From assembly GCA_029554865.1 (NCBI GenBank), contig JAKPUX010000202.1, forward strand, positions 1-64,000: a stretch of 64,000 nt of DNA, read 5' to 3'. Under the pieces are notes generated by a model, which was given only the letters and a program-made list of their open reading frames with translations, was not told the DNA's origin and searched no databases. Positions 18,053-28,961 of the stretch are shown piece after piece. The stretch comes from a bacterium (lineage in GTDB: Bacteria > Zhuqueibacterota > Zhuqueibacteria > Residuimicrobiales > Residuimicrobiaceae). Position 1 is the first letter of the stretch, and every line of letters starts with the position of its first letter. The position numbers and the translations under genes are program-made.

Positions 18053-19135
18053 ATGCACAAGAGCCTTTGTTTGCTGCTGCCCCTACTTTTCGCTTCGGCC
18101 TGCACCCGACCGGCCGCCTCTTCGTGGGATGCGGTCGTCGACGCCGGTTATCGGGGGAAACCAGGGGCGAAATTGGCGGGCGTGCCCTGTTACCCCTCTC
18201 TGAGCCAGGCGCTCGCCGCCGCGCCGCCAGGTGAAACCCCCTGGCGCATATTCATGCGTAAAGGCCGCTATCATGAAAAGGTGACAATCGACCGCGCCAA
18301 CCTGCATCTGCGCGGCGAGAACCGGGAAGAGGCTATCCTCTCCTTCGATGACTGCAGCGGCACCCCCGCTCCGGGTGGCTCCACCCTGGGCACCCGGGGG
18401 AGCGCCACCCTCACTATCCGGGCCCCCGGCTTCTCGGCGGAGCACATCACCATCGAGAACTGCTTCGACTATCCAGCCAATGCCCTGCGCGCCGAAAACG
18501 ACCCCGCCAAAATCGCCCACCCCCAGGCCGTGGCGGTGATGATCAGCGCCGGTGGTGACAGGATCAGCTTTGCCGACTGCGTCATCAGCGGATTTCAGGA
18601 CACCCTCTTCCCCGATGCCGGGCGCTCCCTGTTCAGCAGATGCTGCATCCTCGGCCATGTCGATTTTATCTTCGGGGCCGGGCAGGCGCTCTTTGAACAG
18701 TGTGAGATCGTCTCGCGCGACCGCCCGGGCAAGAATCCAAGCGGATATATCACCGCACCAAGCACTTCAGCAGCCTATCCCTATGGCTTTCTTTTCATCG
18801 CCTGCCGGTTGCTCAAGCAGGGGCCCGGAGTGACGGCGGGATCGGTCCGCCTCGGCCGCCCCTGGCATCCGCAGGGGGATCTCACGGTATCGGGCAGCGC
18901 GGTATTCCTTAACTGCTGGATGGACGACCATATCGGCCCGGAGGGCTATGCCGCCATCGGCTCAACCGACTCGAGCGGGAAAAAACTTTCTTTCGAAATT
19001 GAACCGGATTCGCGCTTTTTCGAGTTCGGCAGCAGCGGCCCCGGCGCCCCAGCCTCGCCCGCCCGGCCGCGCCTCACAGCGGAGGCTGCAGCCTGGTACA
19101 CCCGCGATCAGCTCCTGCGCGGCTGGAAACCCTGA
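18053..19135 (+). CDS. Pectinesterase (CE8-like), probable lipoprotein
   Basis: Lipobox-like SACTRP; RGSATLTIRAPGFSAEHITIENCF, GFQDTLFPDAGRSLFSRCCILGHVDFIFGAGQALFEQCEI, LGRPWHPQGDLTV, typical pectin methylesterase motifs. Confidence 0.9.
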   Translation: MHKSLCLLLPLLFASACTRPAASSWDAVVDAGYRGKPGAKLAGVPCYPSLSQALAAAPPGETPWRIFMRKGRYHEKVTIDRANLHLRGENREEAILSFDDCSGTPAPGGSTLGTRGSATLTIRAPGFSAEHITIENCFDYPANALRAENDPAKIAHPQAVAVMISAGGDRISFADCVISGFQDTLFPDAGRSLFSRCCILGHVDFIFGAGQALFEQCEIVSRDRPGKNPSGYITAPSTSAAYPYGFLFIACRLLKQGPGVTAGSVRLGRPWHPQGDLTVSGSAVFLNCWMDDHIGPEGYAAIGSTDSSGKKLSFEIEPDSRFFEFGSSGPGAPASPARPRLTAEAAAWYTRDQLLRGWKP

Positions 19136-19206
19136 CATCCCCCGCGCCTCAGCCGGCCTCTCAGCGGGCTTCTGGCCCGCAGCCATTGCCAGGGTCAAAA
19201 CGCCCC

Positions 19207-22008
19207 CTAGCGCAGCAGCAGGCACTTCTGGATTGCCCGCTCACCTTCCGCCTCCAGGACCAGAAAATAGGCGCCTGAAGGCCGGCCCGCCGCCTGCCAG
19301 ACCAGACGGTGGCGGCCGGCCGGGCGCTCCCCCACCGCCAGGGTTGCCACCCTCCTGCCCTGTATATCATAAACCGACAGCTGCGGATGCATCCGCCGCG
19401 GCAGCACAAAACTGAATTCGGTCGAAGCATTGAAGGGGTTGGGCCAGTTCTGCAGCAGCTGCAGGGCCTCGGGCAAAATCGCCCCCCTCTCACCTGCGAT
19501 TCCCGAAGTGGAGCTGTTGGCGAAGAGGATATCATCGAGGGCTATCGTCCCGGAGCCGTCGCCGCCACTCCCCCTGAGGATGTGGAAGGAGAGGCTCAGT
19601 GCCCGAGTGAGATCGAGCGGGCTGGAACCGTCGCTGGGCAAAAAACCCCTCAGCGGCAGCTCGACCATGCTCTCTTCCGTCGATGTCAGGGCCATCTCGT
19701 ACTGCCAGTAGCTGCTGCTGGTGCGGTTGATGCGCACGGCCAGTCCGCGCCCTGAGCCATCTCCCTGAAGATAGAAGCGCAGGAATTTGGCGCCCTTCAA
19801 GGCTGCTGGCAGGGTATAAATAAAACCTGTATAGGGCGGTTTGCCGCCGCCGATGCCATAGTCGACGCGCAACCGCTGTCCCCCCGCCATGCCCGGCCGT
19901 GGCTCCACCATGAGGGCGGCAAAGGTGCCGGTGGTCGTCTTCCAGAAATTGCCGACCGGATTGGCCGGATCATAAGACTCGAAATCATCGATCAGCTGAA
20001 GATCAGTCATGCTGATGGAGAGGGTATCGCCGATCAGACCGGGAGAGGCGACCATGATCTGTGCCTCGCCGCTGCCGGCGGAATCCGACTGCACCGTGAT
20101 CATGGCCAGCCCCTTCTCCGCTGCGACGACGGCCGGGCCCACCAGACGCCCAAGACCGTTGAGGTTGAAAGTGAGGATGCTGCCGGCCTCACTGCAAAAG
20201 CGTCCCTCCACATCGAAGATCAGGCAGCGCACCTCGGCGTAGCTCTCGCCGTCGCTGTAAAGCCGGCGCGGCGAAGCCATCAACCCCAGGCGAAAGGGCA
20301 CGCTTCCGGTCGGGGCCGGGCGGATGATGAAGGCGAGATCCGGGGCCGAAGCGGCGATCTGTGGCAGCTCGTCGATGAGCAGCCCCTCCACCACCGGCCG
20401 GATGTGGCTCGCCACCGCCGTTCCCTTCCAGGTATCATAATAGACCACACTGTACACCGAATCCGGCAGCCCGGCGATCTGCAGAGAGCGCATGGAGAGA
20501 TCCCGGCCCCACTCCTCGCGCGCCCAGCCGAAGGCCATCTCTCCGTCCTCCATGGCAAAGGCGTCGGCGCCGGCGACGGTCACCTCCGCGGGCTGGAAAG
20601 GGCGAAGGGCGTAATCGATGCCCGGAGCCACCAGGCTGAAGGCCTTGAGCTGCTCCTGAAAGCGGCTGTCCGACTGATGGGTGTTGAAAGACCACCACAT
20701 CGGCGAGGCCGCCAGTCCGCTCGACCAGCTGGCCCAGAGGGCGTTGTGGAACATGCGGGTATACTCGGCCGAGCCGGGGGAGTAGCCGCCGAAATTCTTG
20801 TTCGATCCCCCCCCGGCCTCGCCGAGAATCGCCGGCTTGGCATAACCCTGCCACATCCGCCGGGCTGCCTCATGATAGGCCCAGACACTGCTGCGCACCG
20901 GGTTGCTGGCGTACCGGGCGGTGCCGCCGTCGGTCTCATACAGATGCATGTTGGGTAGATCGAAGATGCCATAGCCGGCCGTCCAGAAAAGGCCGCCGTG
21001 TTGGCTTGCCGTCACCGGCCGGTCGAAAGGATCGTGCGCCCGCAGAAAAGTAAGGGACTTGCGCGTCCACTCGTCCGCTGCAGCAGTTCGCCCCGCGGCC
21101 CAGGCGTCGGTGCCGCTGATCTCATTGATGATCTCCCAGGGACCCATGGCGCGGCTGTAGCCCCAGCGGGCGATGATATAGCGGTACTGCTTCTCCATGT
21201 AGCGCCAGGCGGTCTCGTTCTCATAAATCTCGAGCACATCGCAAAGCTGCTTGTAGGGATTGTCGTTCCAGCGCTGCGCCCAGCCGGAGAGGCTCTTGCA
21301 GAAAAGGTCATGCGGCCAGATCGAGAGCGAAAGGGCCATATCACGCTTTTCCAGCCATTCGAGGATGTCGTCGATCCGCTTGCACTTGTTCTGGTCATAG
21401 CGTCCGAGTCCGGAGCTCATCGACTCGATCAGGGTATTGCCGGTGTCGTAGGTGATGTTCCACAATCCCACCCAGTTGCAGCCCAGGCTCTGCAGGGTGT
21501 TCAGGCCCGGTTCCGCAATCCCCCATGGCCAGAAGATAGCGACGCCGTAAAAGGGGGTGCCGTCGTCATGGACCAGGTAATGTGGATTCGCCTTCGCGGT
21601 GTGCAGCCAGCCGTGGTGTGCAGAGGCGGCCGCCTCGAAGGTGTAGGCCGGGCTGCTGCCGTTCCCCGCCGGAGTGGTCACCATGAGGGTATAGCTCCAG
21701 GTGCCCGCCTCATTCGGGGCGAATCGCACCTTCCACTCATTACGGTTCTGATAGTGGTCATAAAAGCCGTAAATGGTCCACTGCCTGCCGCCGGGAGAGG
21801 TGAAGAGGGCGCGCACGTCGATCTCTTCGGGGTTGTAGGGATTGGCATAGACCACATTGCCCAGTTCGAGCTGAAGCTCGTATTTTTCATATAGGCCGAT
21901 CCGGTTCGCGTTTTCACTCCGGCGCGCGATGGTGGGGGCGATGGCTTGGGCGAGGAGGTCGGCAGGAAGCAGAAATGCGAGGGCGACAAGGGCAAAGCGG
22001 CGGCGCAT
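19207..22008 (-). CDS. Secreted glycosidase-like protein with DUF5060 N-terminal domain, TIM-barrel region, CBM-like module and T9SS C-terminal domain
   Basis: KYELQLELGNVVYANPYNPEEIDVRALFTSPGGRQWTIYGFYDHYQ (DUF5060-like), YSRAMGPWEIINEISG, PAILGEAGGGSN; QNWPNPFNASTEFSFVL C-term. Start with SD AAGGAG at 22008. Confidence 0.82.
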   Translation of the reverse strand: MRRRFALVALAFLLPADLLAQAIAPTIARRSENANRIGLYEKYELQLELGNVVYANPYNPEEIDVRALFTSPGGRQWTIYGFYDHYQNRNEWKVRFAPNEAGTWSYTLMVTTPAGNGSSPAYTFEAAASAHHGWLHTAKANPHYLVHDDGTPFYGVAIFWPWGIAEPGLNTLQSLGCNWVGLWNITYDTGNTLIESMSSGLGRYDQNKCKRIDDILEWLEKRDMALSLSIWPHDLFCKSLSGWAQRWNDNPYKQLCDVLEIYENETAWRYMEKQYRYIIARWGYSRAMGPWEIINEISGTDAWAAGRTAAADEWTRKSLTFLRAHDPFDRPVTASQHGGLFWTAGYGIFDLPNMHLYETDGGTARYASNPVRSSVWAYHEAARRMWQGYAKPAILGEAGGGSNKNFGGYSPGSAEYTRMFHNALWASWSSGLAASPMWWSFNTHQSDSRFQEQLKAFSLVAPGIDYALRPFQPAEVTVAGADAFAMEDGEMAFGWAREEWGRDLSMRSLQIAGLPDSVYSVVYYDTWKGTAVASHIRPVVEGLLIDELPQIAASAPDLAFIIRPAPTGSVPFRLGLMASPRRLYSDGESYAEVRCLIFDVEGRFCSEAGSILTFNLNGLGRLVGPAVVAAEKGLAMITVQSDSAGSGEAQIMVASPGLIGDTLSISMTDLQLIDDFESYDPANPVGNFWKTTTGTFAALMVEPRPGMAGGQRLRVDYGIGGGKPPYTGFIYTLPAALKGAKFLRFYLQGDGSGRGLAVRINRTSSSYWQYEMALTSTEESMVELPLRGFLPSDGSSPLDLTRALSLSFHILRGSGGDGSGTIALDDILFANSSTSGIAGERGAILPEALQLLQNWPNPFNASTEFSFVLPRRMHPQLSVYDIQGRRVATLAVGERPAGRHRLVWQAAGRPSGAYFLVLEAEGERAIQKCLLLR

Positions 22009-22074
22009 GAGGAACTCCTTGACAGGGACGAGATGCATCCCGGGGCGGGCGCTCCGCCCCGGGATGGAAGTAGA

Positions 22075-23901
22075 CTATTCTTCGGTCAGTTTATCGAGCC
22101 AGTTCTTCTTGAGGAACCAGCTGGTGACGAAAATGATGGCCAGGGTGATGAAAAAGGGCCCCTTTTTCATCAAGACAATATAGAAGGGGATGATCACCAG
22201 TGCCGTCTGCCAGATGGTGCCGACCAGAACATTGACCGCATCGCGGCTGAAATTACGGTTGCGCTCGAAGGAGGGATCCGCAGCCTTGACCTTTTCATAA
22301 ACCGGCTTCCAGAATCCCCATGGCCGCACTGTTTTGTAGAACGACATCAGGGTCTTTTCATCGGTGGGTTTGGTGAGCCAGGAACCGAGATAACAGCCGG
22401 CGATGGAGATGAGGAGCAGAACCGGGAAATAATAGAGGTCGAGGGTGCTCTTGAAGACCAGCGGGAAGATCAGGGCCGGGATAAGACCCGCGAGCATGCC
22501 CCAGAAGTAGCCGTAGCTGTTAAAACGCCACCAGTACCATTTGAGCACGTTAGCGGCGACGTAACTGCCGTAGAGCCCCGAAACAATCCACTGCAGCAGG
22601 CTGTTGACATCCTGGGCGAAGAAACCGAGCACCATGCTGATCACCACCACGATCAGGCCGGAGGTATAGTTGATCATCGTGGTTTGTTTCTGCGTGGTAT
22701 GGGGCCGGATGTATTTGAGATAGAGATCGTTGATGATATAGGCCTGGGCGGCGTTGAGGGTGCCGCTGAAGGTCGAGGTAAAGGCGGCAAGCAGGCCGGC
22801 AAGCAGCAGACCGAGCAGACCGACCGGGACGAATTCGCTGATCGCCGAAGGCAGAATCTGCTCGAAATCGATCTTGCCGCCCACCATCAGGTTGAGGCGG
22901 TCGTAGTAGAGCAGACCGAGCACGACAAAGCCGGCGATCATCAGGTAACGAATCGGCTGAAGGATGAGGGAGACAAATCCGCTCATCTTGGCCGCTTCCT
23001 TGGGAGATTTGGTCGCCAGAATCTTCTGCATGTCATAATTGGGCGCCGGCCCGGCGGCGCTGGCGAGGATCCCCTTGAAGACCATGAGCATGACGATGAT
23101 GGTGAAGAGGCCGAACTGGTCGCTGGCGATCTTGTCATTGACCTGGGCGATGATGCTGCTCCAATCAAGGTCAAGCTTCCACCCGAAGAAGGGACTCATC
23201 CAGCCATCCGGCACATTGAGGGTTGAGCCACTGAGAGCGGACATGGCAATCACCGCGATGGCGATACTCGCCACGGTCATGATGATGTACTGGAGCAGGT
23301 CAGCCAGCACGATGCTGGTCATGCCGCCGAGGATGGTGTAAAAGACCGCCACCAGGGTGAAAACGATGCCGTAGACATGCGGCACATACTGCGCCGGTAC
23401 ATCGAAGGGGATATAGGGCGAAACGATCTCCCAGGGGATGAAGATCATGATGAACTTGCCGAGACCGATAAAACCATAGGCGAGAAAACCGAGACAGCCG
23501 ATGAGGGCGAAGACGACCACGATGGTGTGCGAGAGGGTAGCGCCGCGGTCATGGCCGAAGCGGGTGCCAATCCACTGCGCGCCGGTAGTGACATTGGAGC
23601 GGCGCAGCCAGGCGGAGAGGAAAACCATGAGGAAGATCTGGTTGAAGACCGGCCAGAGCCAGGGCAGCCAGATGCTCTTGAGACCATAGACGAAACCGAT
23701 GGTCACCAGCCACATGGTGCCGGAGATGTCGAACATGCCCGAGGCGTTGGAGAGGCCGAGCAAATACCATGGGAGTTTGTTGCCCCCGAGCAGATAGGAA
23801 CCGGTCCCCTCCTTCGCGCGTTTTTTGAAGGCCAGGCCGATGGCGGTCACACCCAGCATGTAAAGGAGGATGATGGCAAAATCGATCCAGGTCAGCTTCA
23901 T
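22075..23901 (-). CDS. Sodium:solute symporter (SSS) family, likely importer of manno-oligosaccharide or sugar
   Basis: MKLTWIDFAIILLYMLGVTAIGLAFKKRAKEGTGSYLLGGNKLPWYLLGLSNASGMFDISGTMW..., ~14 TM. ATGA overlap with the upstream GH2 gene. Confidence 0.9.
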   Translation of the reverse strand: MKLTWIDFAIILLYMLGVTAIGLAFKKRAKEGTGSYLLGGNKLPWYLLGLSNASGMFDISGTMWLVTIGFVYGLKSIWLPWLWPVFNQIFLMVFLSAWLRRSNVTTGAQWIGTRFGHDRGATLSHTIVVVFALIGCLGFLAYGFIGLGKFIMIFIPWEIVSPYIPFDVPAQYVPHVYGIVFTLVAVFYTILGGMTSIVLADLLQYIIMTVASIAIAVIAMSALSGSTLNVPDGWMSPFFGWKLDLDWSSIIAQVNDKIASDQFGLFTIIVMLMVFKGILASAAGPAPNYDMQKILATKSPKEAAKMSGFVSLILQPIRYLMIAGFVVLGLLYYDRLNLMVGGKIDFEQILPSAISEFVPVGLLGLLLAGLLAAFTSTFSGTLNAAQAYIINDLYLKYIRPHTTQKQTTMINYTSGLIVVVISMVLGFFAQDVNSLLQWIVSGLYGSYVAANVLKWYWWRFNSYGYFWGMLAGLIPALIFPLVFKSTLDLYYFPVLLLISIAGCYLGSWLTKPTDEKTLMSFYKTVRPWGFWKPVYEKVKAADPSFERNRNFSRDAVNVLVGTIWQTALVIIPFYIVLMKKGPFFITLAIIFVTSWFLKKNWLDKLTEE

Positions 23902-26513
23902 TCCTGCTCCTTTCCCTTCTCTTCCTGATAAGTATCGTGGATTGTCTGCCAGCGCAGCCCGGCTTTCACCTCTGCGGGTGTGAGCCGGGTGCGGTAATGG
24001 ATGGTTCTGCCCTCGCCGGGCAGGAGATCGAAATAGTTATCGGAGAAAAAGCCCTCAGGATCGCTGCACTCCAGGCAGAGGTTTTTGGCCAGGGAGCTGC
24101 TGCGGAGGGTGATCACGCAGCCGCCAGGGGCTGCCGTCACCCCGGCATCGAGTGTGCACGGCGGCAGTGTCAGGGATTTGACCGGGGCGAAATAGTGGAT
24201 GTCCGAGGCCAGCAGCCTCTCCCCCACCCTCAGTGTCAGCCGAAGCAGTGCGCTGCTGCGTTCAAACCCTGCCAGCAGTTCCGCCGCGGGCAGACTGCAG
24301 CAGAGTTGACTGCTGTTGGCCCTGATGGCCACCGGCAGCGTGCGCGTAAAGCCTTTCCGGCCCGAGAAATCCATCACCACCAATTCCAGCTCTGCGGCTG
24401 TATTGCTCAAGGAGTCCGAGACCACCTTCACCTGCAGCACGCCCTCCGCCTCGACGGGGACGAGCAGAAAGGTCTTGCAGGCCTCGCGGATGAAGTAGTG
24501 CAGGGCCTTCCAGCGGCCGTGGTAATCGATGCTCGACCAGGAGGCCACCGGCCAGCAGTCATCGATCTGCCAGTAGAGTGAGCCCATGCAATAGGGCATG
24601 GCGCCGCGGTGGGCATGAAAGGCGCGCTTTACTCCCTCGGCCTGCAGCACCTGACTGAGATAGAGGTAACTGTTGAAATCCTTCGGCAGGCGGTAGTCGT
24701 TCTCCATATAGTGGCGGATCAGGCGGTTGCCGTACTCCTTGTCCCGGCGTTCATCGGCCATGCAGCGCTGGTGGGCCAACATGACCGGGGAGTGCAGCTC
24801 CCGGTCGCCGGGAAGGGAAAAGCCCTCGACTGTGGCGCGTTCCGGGTAGGACTGAAAACCGTATTCGCTCATGAACCGGCCGACATTCTTGTCGTAATCG
24901 CTGAAGGGATGGCGGTTGTGCCAGACCCCCCAGTAGTGGGCATCGCCCTCGGCATAGGGGATATCCAGATAGCCGGTGGCAGGGCTGCCAGGATGGTAGT
25001 AGCGTTCCGGATCGACAGCACCAATTTCGGCCGGAAGCACCTCGTCGAAGAGATGGTGCATATCCCTTTCATAGCGGGCGCGCACATCGGCGGGATACTG
25101 ATCCCGCCAGCCCCAGGCATACCAGGAGATCTGGTTTTCATTGTTGCCGCACCAGAGGGCGATAGAGGGGTGGTTGCGCAGGCGGCGGATGTTGTCACGA
25201 ACCTCGGCGCGGACGTTGTCGAGAAAGGATTCGTCGGCAGGATACATGGCGCAGGCGAACATCAGGTCCTGCCAGACCAGGATGCCGTATTCATCGCAGA
25301 GGTCGTAAAAGAGATCCTCCTCCCAGATGCCTCCGCCCCAGATGCGCAGCATGTTCATCTTGGCCGCCTTGGCCGAACCGAGAATGTGCTCATAGCGCGC
25401 CCGGGTGACCCGGTTCTGAAAGTTATCCTGGGGGATGTAATTGGCCCCCTTCATGAATACGGGCGTGCCGTTGAGTTCGACGTAGAACGAGCGCCCCCAC
25501 TGATCCTTGTCGCGCACAATGCGCAGGGTGCGCAATCCGATGCGCCGGCTTTTCTCCTGCACGCCTTTCCGGGCTGCAGGCTGGCTTTGGCCAGCGGAGG
25601 CGGTTTCAGCCCGCCCGGTCAGGGTGTAAAGAAAGGGCTCCCCGAGACCATTGCTCCACCAGCGTTTCGGGTTTTTGATGATAAAGTCGAGTATCACCGT
25701 GCTGCGCCCGGGCTTCAGGCTCACCGCACGCCGCACCAAACGCCGGCCCTCATGCTCCACCGAAAGCACCGCCTGCTGAGCGCGCTCCGCCGTAAGGGTG
25801 AATTCAGCGCTCAGCTCGGCCTTGCGGTCGCTGAGGCTCCTCTGGCGGAACTGGAGATCCTCCAGCCGGCAGCCATCCCAGGCCTCGAGGCGGATCGGCC
25901 GCCAGATTCCGCAGGTGATCAGACGCGGACCCCAGTCCCAGCCGTAGTGAAAACCCGCCTTGCGGGAGTACATGTTGATCTTGACGTCGGCCTGGTCGTT
26001 GTTGGGATAGGCGGTCAGCCTGAAAGGGGCCGCCTCCCATTTGGGCAGGTTTTCGGAAAAGACGGAACGGAAGCGAATCTCGAGCTGGTTGGGACCCCTG
26101 ACAAGCCAGGGTTTGACGTCCGCTCGCCAGATACGAAACATATTATCGGCGTGCAGTATCTCGTGGCCGTTGAGGAACACACGGGCGTAGGTATCGAGCC
26201 CTTCGCAGACCAGCTCGATTTTCTCCCGCGCGAGCAGCTCCTCCGCAGGTATGAACCCGGTGCGGTAGAGCCAATCCCGTTCGCCGATCCACTGCATGAA
26301 TTTTTCGTTGATGCGGTAATGGGGATCGGGAATGAGGTGATGGCGCATGAGATCGGTGTGGACGCACCCCGGCACTTCCGCATCCAGCCAGGAGGTCTGG
26401 TCGCCGTCCGGACTGAAAGACCAGTTGGAATGAAGCTCGTGGGTCAGGACCTGTGTCAAAGCGGTGGAGGCCATCAGCGCAATCACCAGGAGTGTCCATC
26501 GCAGTGTTTTCAT
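23898..26513 (-). CDS. GH2 family beta-mannosidase
   Basis: WLDAEVPGCVHTDLMRHHLIPDPHYRINEKFMQWIGERDWLYRTGF, FHYGWDWGPRLITCGIWRPI, MLRIWGGGIWEEDLFYDLCDEYGILVWQDLMFACAMYP, GNNENQ, FMSEYGFQSYP. Confidence 0.95.
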   Translation of the reverse strand: MKTLRWTLLVIALMASTALTQVLTHELHSNWSFSPDGDQTSWLDAEVPGCVHTDLMRHHLIPDPHYRINEKFMQWIGERDWLYRTGFIPAEELLAREKIELVCEGLDTYARVFLNGHEILHADNMFRIWRADVKPWLVRGPNQLEIRFRSVFSENLPKWEAAPFRLTAYPNNDQADVKINMYSRKAGFHYGWDWGPRLITCGIWRPIRLEAWDGCRLEDLQFRQRSLSDRKAELSAEFTLTAERAQQAVLSVEHEGRRLVRRAVSLKPGRSTVILDFIIKNPKRWWSNGLGEPFLYTLTGRAETASAGQSQPAARKGVQEKSRRIGLRTLRIVRDKDQWGRSFYVELNGTPVFMKGANYIPQDNFQNRVTRARYEHILGSAKAAKMNMLRIWGGGIWEEDLFYDLCDEYGILVWQDLMFACAMYPADESFLDNVRAEVRDNIRRLRNHPSIALWCGNNENQISWYAWGWRDQYPADVRARYERDMHHLFDEVLPAEIGAVDPERYYHPGSPATGYLDIPYAEGDAHYWGVWHNRHPFSDYDKNVGRFMSEYGFQSYPERATVEGFSLPGDRELHSPVMLAHQRCMADERRDKEYGNRLIRHYMENDYRLPKDFNSYLYLSQVLQAEGVKRAFHAHRGAMPYCMGSLYWQIDDCWPVASWSSIDYHGRWKALHYFIREACKTFLLVPVEAEGVLQVKVVSDSLSNTAAELELVVMDFSGRKGFTRTLPVAIRANSSQLCCSLPAAELLAGFERSSALLRLTLRVGERLLASDIHYFAPVKSLTLPPCTLDAGVTAAPGGCVITLRSSSLAKNLCLECSDPEGFFSDNYFDLLPGEGRTIHYRTRLTPAEVKAGLRWQTIHDTYQEEKGKEQE

Positions 26514-26524
26514 ATCTCTTTCCA

Positions 26525-27715
26525 TCATCCCCTGCGAAGCAGGGCAAGGTTGCGGTTGATCAGTTCGTTGCGCTGGGCGACGCAGGCGGCCGAGCGCAGG
26601 GGATCGGGAGGGGTTTTGCGCACATAATCGACCAGGCGCTCCACCGTAGTGGTGGCGACATGGAGACGGGTATCAGAGGAGGCATAGTAGATCAGGATGT
26701 CGCCATTGTCGCGCGCCACCCAGCCGTTGGAAAAGACGACGTTGGAAACGTCGCCGACGCGTTCTTCGGCCTGCGGTGCGATGAAATAGCCCCCGGGGGT
26801 ATAAATGGGCTTTTCCGGGTGGTCGAGGTCGGTCATGAAGAGATAGAGGACGTAACGCAGTCCCGCTGCACAGCCGCGTACGCCGTGGGCCAGCTGCAGC
26901 CAGCCCTGAGGGGTTTTAATCGGGGCCGGGCCCAGGCCGTTCTTCGACTCCTTGATGGTGTGATAGAGGCGCTGGTCGATGATGGCCTCCTCCTCGATGA
27001 CCGCGTGTGCGACATCCTTGCAGAGGGCCCAGCCGATGCCGCCGCCGCTGCCAGCCGAGATGAAATCATCCTGGGGACGGGTGTAAAAGGCATATTGGCC
27101 GTCAATGAACTCGGGATGAAGCACGACATTGCGCTGCTGCGGCGAGCGGCTCTTGAGGTCGGGGAGCCGCTCCCATTTCACCAAATCGCGGGTGCGGGCG
27201 ATGCCGGCCTGCGCCACAGCCGAGGAGAGATCGCCGGGAGGGGCATTGGGGTCCTTGCGCTCGGTGCAGAAGATGCCGTAGATCCAGCCATCCTCGTGCC
27301 TGACCAGGCGCATGTCGTAGACGTTGATGTCCGGATCTTCGGTTTCGGGCATCACCACCGGAAAGTCCCGGAAGCGGAAATTATCGATGCCATTGGGGCT
27401 CTCGGCGACAGCGAAGAAGGATTTGCGGTCCCAGCCCTCGACGCGAGCCATGACCAGGATCTTCCCGTCAAGCTCGATGGCGCCGGCGTTGAAGGCGGCG
27501 TTGATGCCCATCCGCTCCATGAGAAAGGGATTGCGCTGGGGATCGAGGTCATAACGCCAGAAGAGGGGGGCATGGCCGGCGGTCAGCACCGGATGGGTAT
27601 AGCGCTGGTAGATGCCGTTATGCCAGGGCAGCGGCATATTCCGGCGGGTGACATAGGCCTCGTGTTCCCGGGTCAGCCTGGCCAGGCGTTCAGCAAAGGA
27701 CTCCACTTGCATCAT
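26525..27715 (-). CDS. GH130 phosphorylase, likely 4-O-beta-D-mannosyl-D-glucose phosphorylase
   Basis: [72 protein letters not shown]..., [50 protein letters not shown]130 subfamily-1-like. Confidence 0.92.
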   Translation of the reverse strand: MMQVESFAERLARLTREHEAYVTRRNMPLPWHNGIYQRYTHPVLTAGHAPLFWRYDLDPQRNPFLMERMGINAAFNAGAIELDGKILVMARVEGWDRKSFFAVAESPNGIDNFRFRDFPVVMPETEDPDINVYDMRLVRHEDGWIYGIFCTERKDPNAPPGDLSSAVAQAGIARTRDLVKWERLPDLKSRSPQQRNVVLHPEFIDGQYAFYTRPQDDFISAGSGGGIGWALCKDVAHAVIEEEAIIDQRLYHTIKESKNGLGPAPIKTPQGWLQLAHGVRGCAAGLRYVLYLFMTDLDHPEKPIYTPGGYFIAPQAEERVGDVSNVVFSNGWVARDNGDILIYYASSDTRLHVATTTVERLVDYVRKTPPDPLRSAACVAQRNELINRNLALLRRG

Positions 27716-27758
27716 TTTCTCCTCGATAATACTTTCAATATAACGAGCGGTGTTACTC

Positions 27759-28961
27759 TCAGCATTTTTTCACCCGCCGCGCCAGTTCCAGGCAGGTACG
27801 GCTGTTGTGATAAGGGCATTTCCATTCGGATATCTTGTGCAGCTGCCTGTCTACCCGCCGTTCGCCGTCCACCTTGTAGAACCACTCCCCGTGGATGCGG
27901 TCGATCAGATGCTCCGCGATGAAATCCCAGGCCCGGACGGCGGCAGCGAGGAATTCCGGACGACCGCTGTTCTGGTAGGCGTTTGCAAATCCAACCACAG
28001 ACTCCGCCTGCACCCACCAGTGCACATCGGGGTCGGGGCGGCCACTCTCGTCCCGCTCATAGATGAGCCCGCCATCCGGGGCCACTCCCTCGGCGAGCAC
28101 CGCCTCGGCCATGGCCACCGACACCTTCTGGCACTTGCGCGCCAGGATCGGATCGGTGAGAAGCTGGGTCGCCTCGTCAAGCAGCCAACTGGTCTCAATA
28201 TCATGTCCATATGAGACCTTGCCCGATTTAGGTTGCCATGATTCATCAAAGAAAAGGATGAGGTGATGGCTGCGGCTGTCGATGATATGGTCGAAAAAAT
28301 TATTGACGAGGCTGACCAGCCGTTCGCGCAGCCCGTCATCCCGCCATTCTCGATAGAGCCGGGTATAGGCTTCGAGCAGGTGGAGATGGGTGTTCATCGA
28401 CTTTTTCTCGTTCATATCGATCGCACTGAGGCGCAGTTCTTCAGTGGGTGACCAATCGCGGTTGGCGCTCTCGAGATAGCCGGTATGTAGCGGATCGTAA
28501 TTGTGTTTTTCGATCAGTTCGTAAATGGCCAGGGCCTGCTCGAGGGCCCCGGCATCGCCGGAGGCGGCATGGTATTCGACGAGGCTGTAAATGGCAAAGG
28601 CCTGGCCGTAGATCTTTTTACTGTCATCGATGGGCCGCCGTTCGGCATCGAGCATCCAGAAGACTCCGCCGTACCGGGGATCGATGAAGGCCGAACAAAC
28701 CTCCTCATAGGCCTTGCGGGCCATCTCCAGATAGGCCGGATTTTTATACTGGTGGAAAGCGGCGGCGAAGGTCCAGAGGATGCGGGTGGTGAGGATCAAT
28801 CCCCGCGGCGAGCGTTCGCGCACTTGCAGATCCGGTGAGACGCGCGCCCAGAATCCGCCCTGTTCCCGATCCGGCGCCTGCTCGAGCCAAAAGGGGAGAA
28901 TATTATCCAGTAGCTCCCGCTCGGTTCTCGCCGCCAGCTGCCTGCAGGTTTCACTTGCCAT
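27759..28961 (-). CDS. AGE-family sugar 2-epimerase (cellobiose/mannobiose 2-epimerase)
   Basis: [129 protein letters not shown]. Confidence 0.92.
   Translation of the reverse strand: MASETCRQLAARTERELLDNILPFWLEQAPDREQGGFWARVSPDLQVRERSPRGLILTTRILWTFAAAFHQYKNPAYLEMARKAYEEVCSAFIDPRYGGVFWMLDAERRPIDDSKKIYGQAFAIYSLVEYHAASGDAGALEQALAIYELIEKHNYDPLHTGYLESANRDWSPTEELRLSAIDMNEKKSMNTHLHLLEAYTRLYREWRDDGLRERLVSLVNNFFDHIIDSRSHHLILFFDESWQPKSGKVSYGHDIETSWLLDEATQLLTDPILARKCQKVSVAMAEAVLAEGVAPDGGLIYERDESGRPDPDVHWWVQAESVVGFANAYQNSGRPEFLAAAVRAWDFIAEHLIDRIHGEWFYKVDGERRVDRQLHKISEWKCPYHNSRTCLELARRVKKC

Noticed and set aside
24609-26627. 672-aa plus-strand ORF
   Set aside because: Antisense shadow of the GH2 beta-mannosidase.
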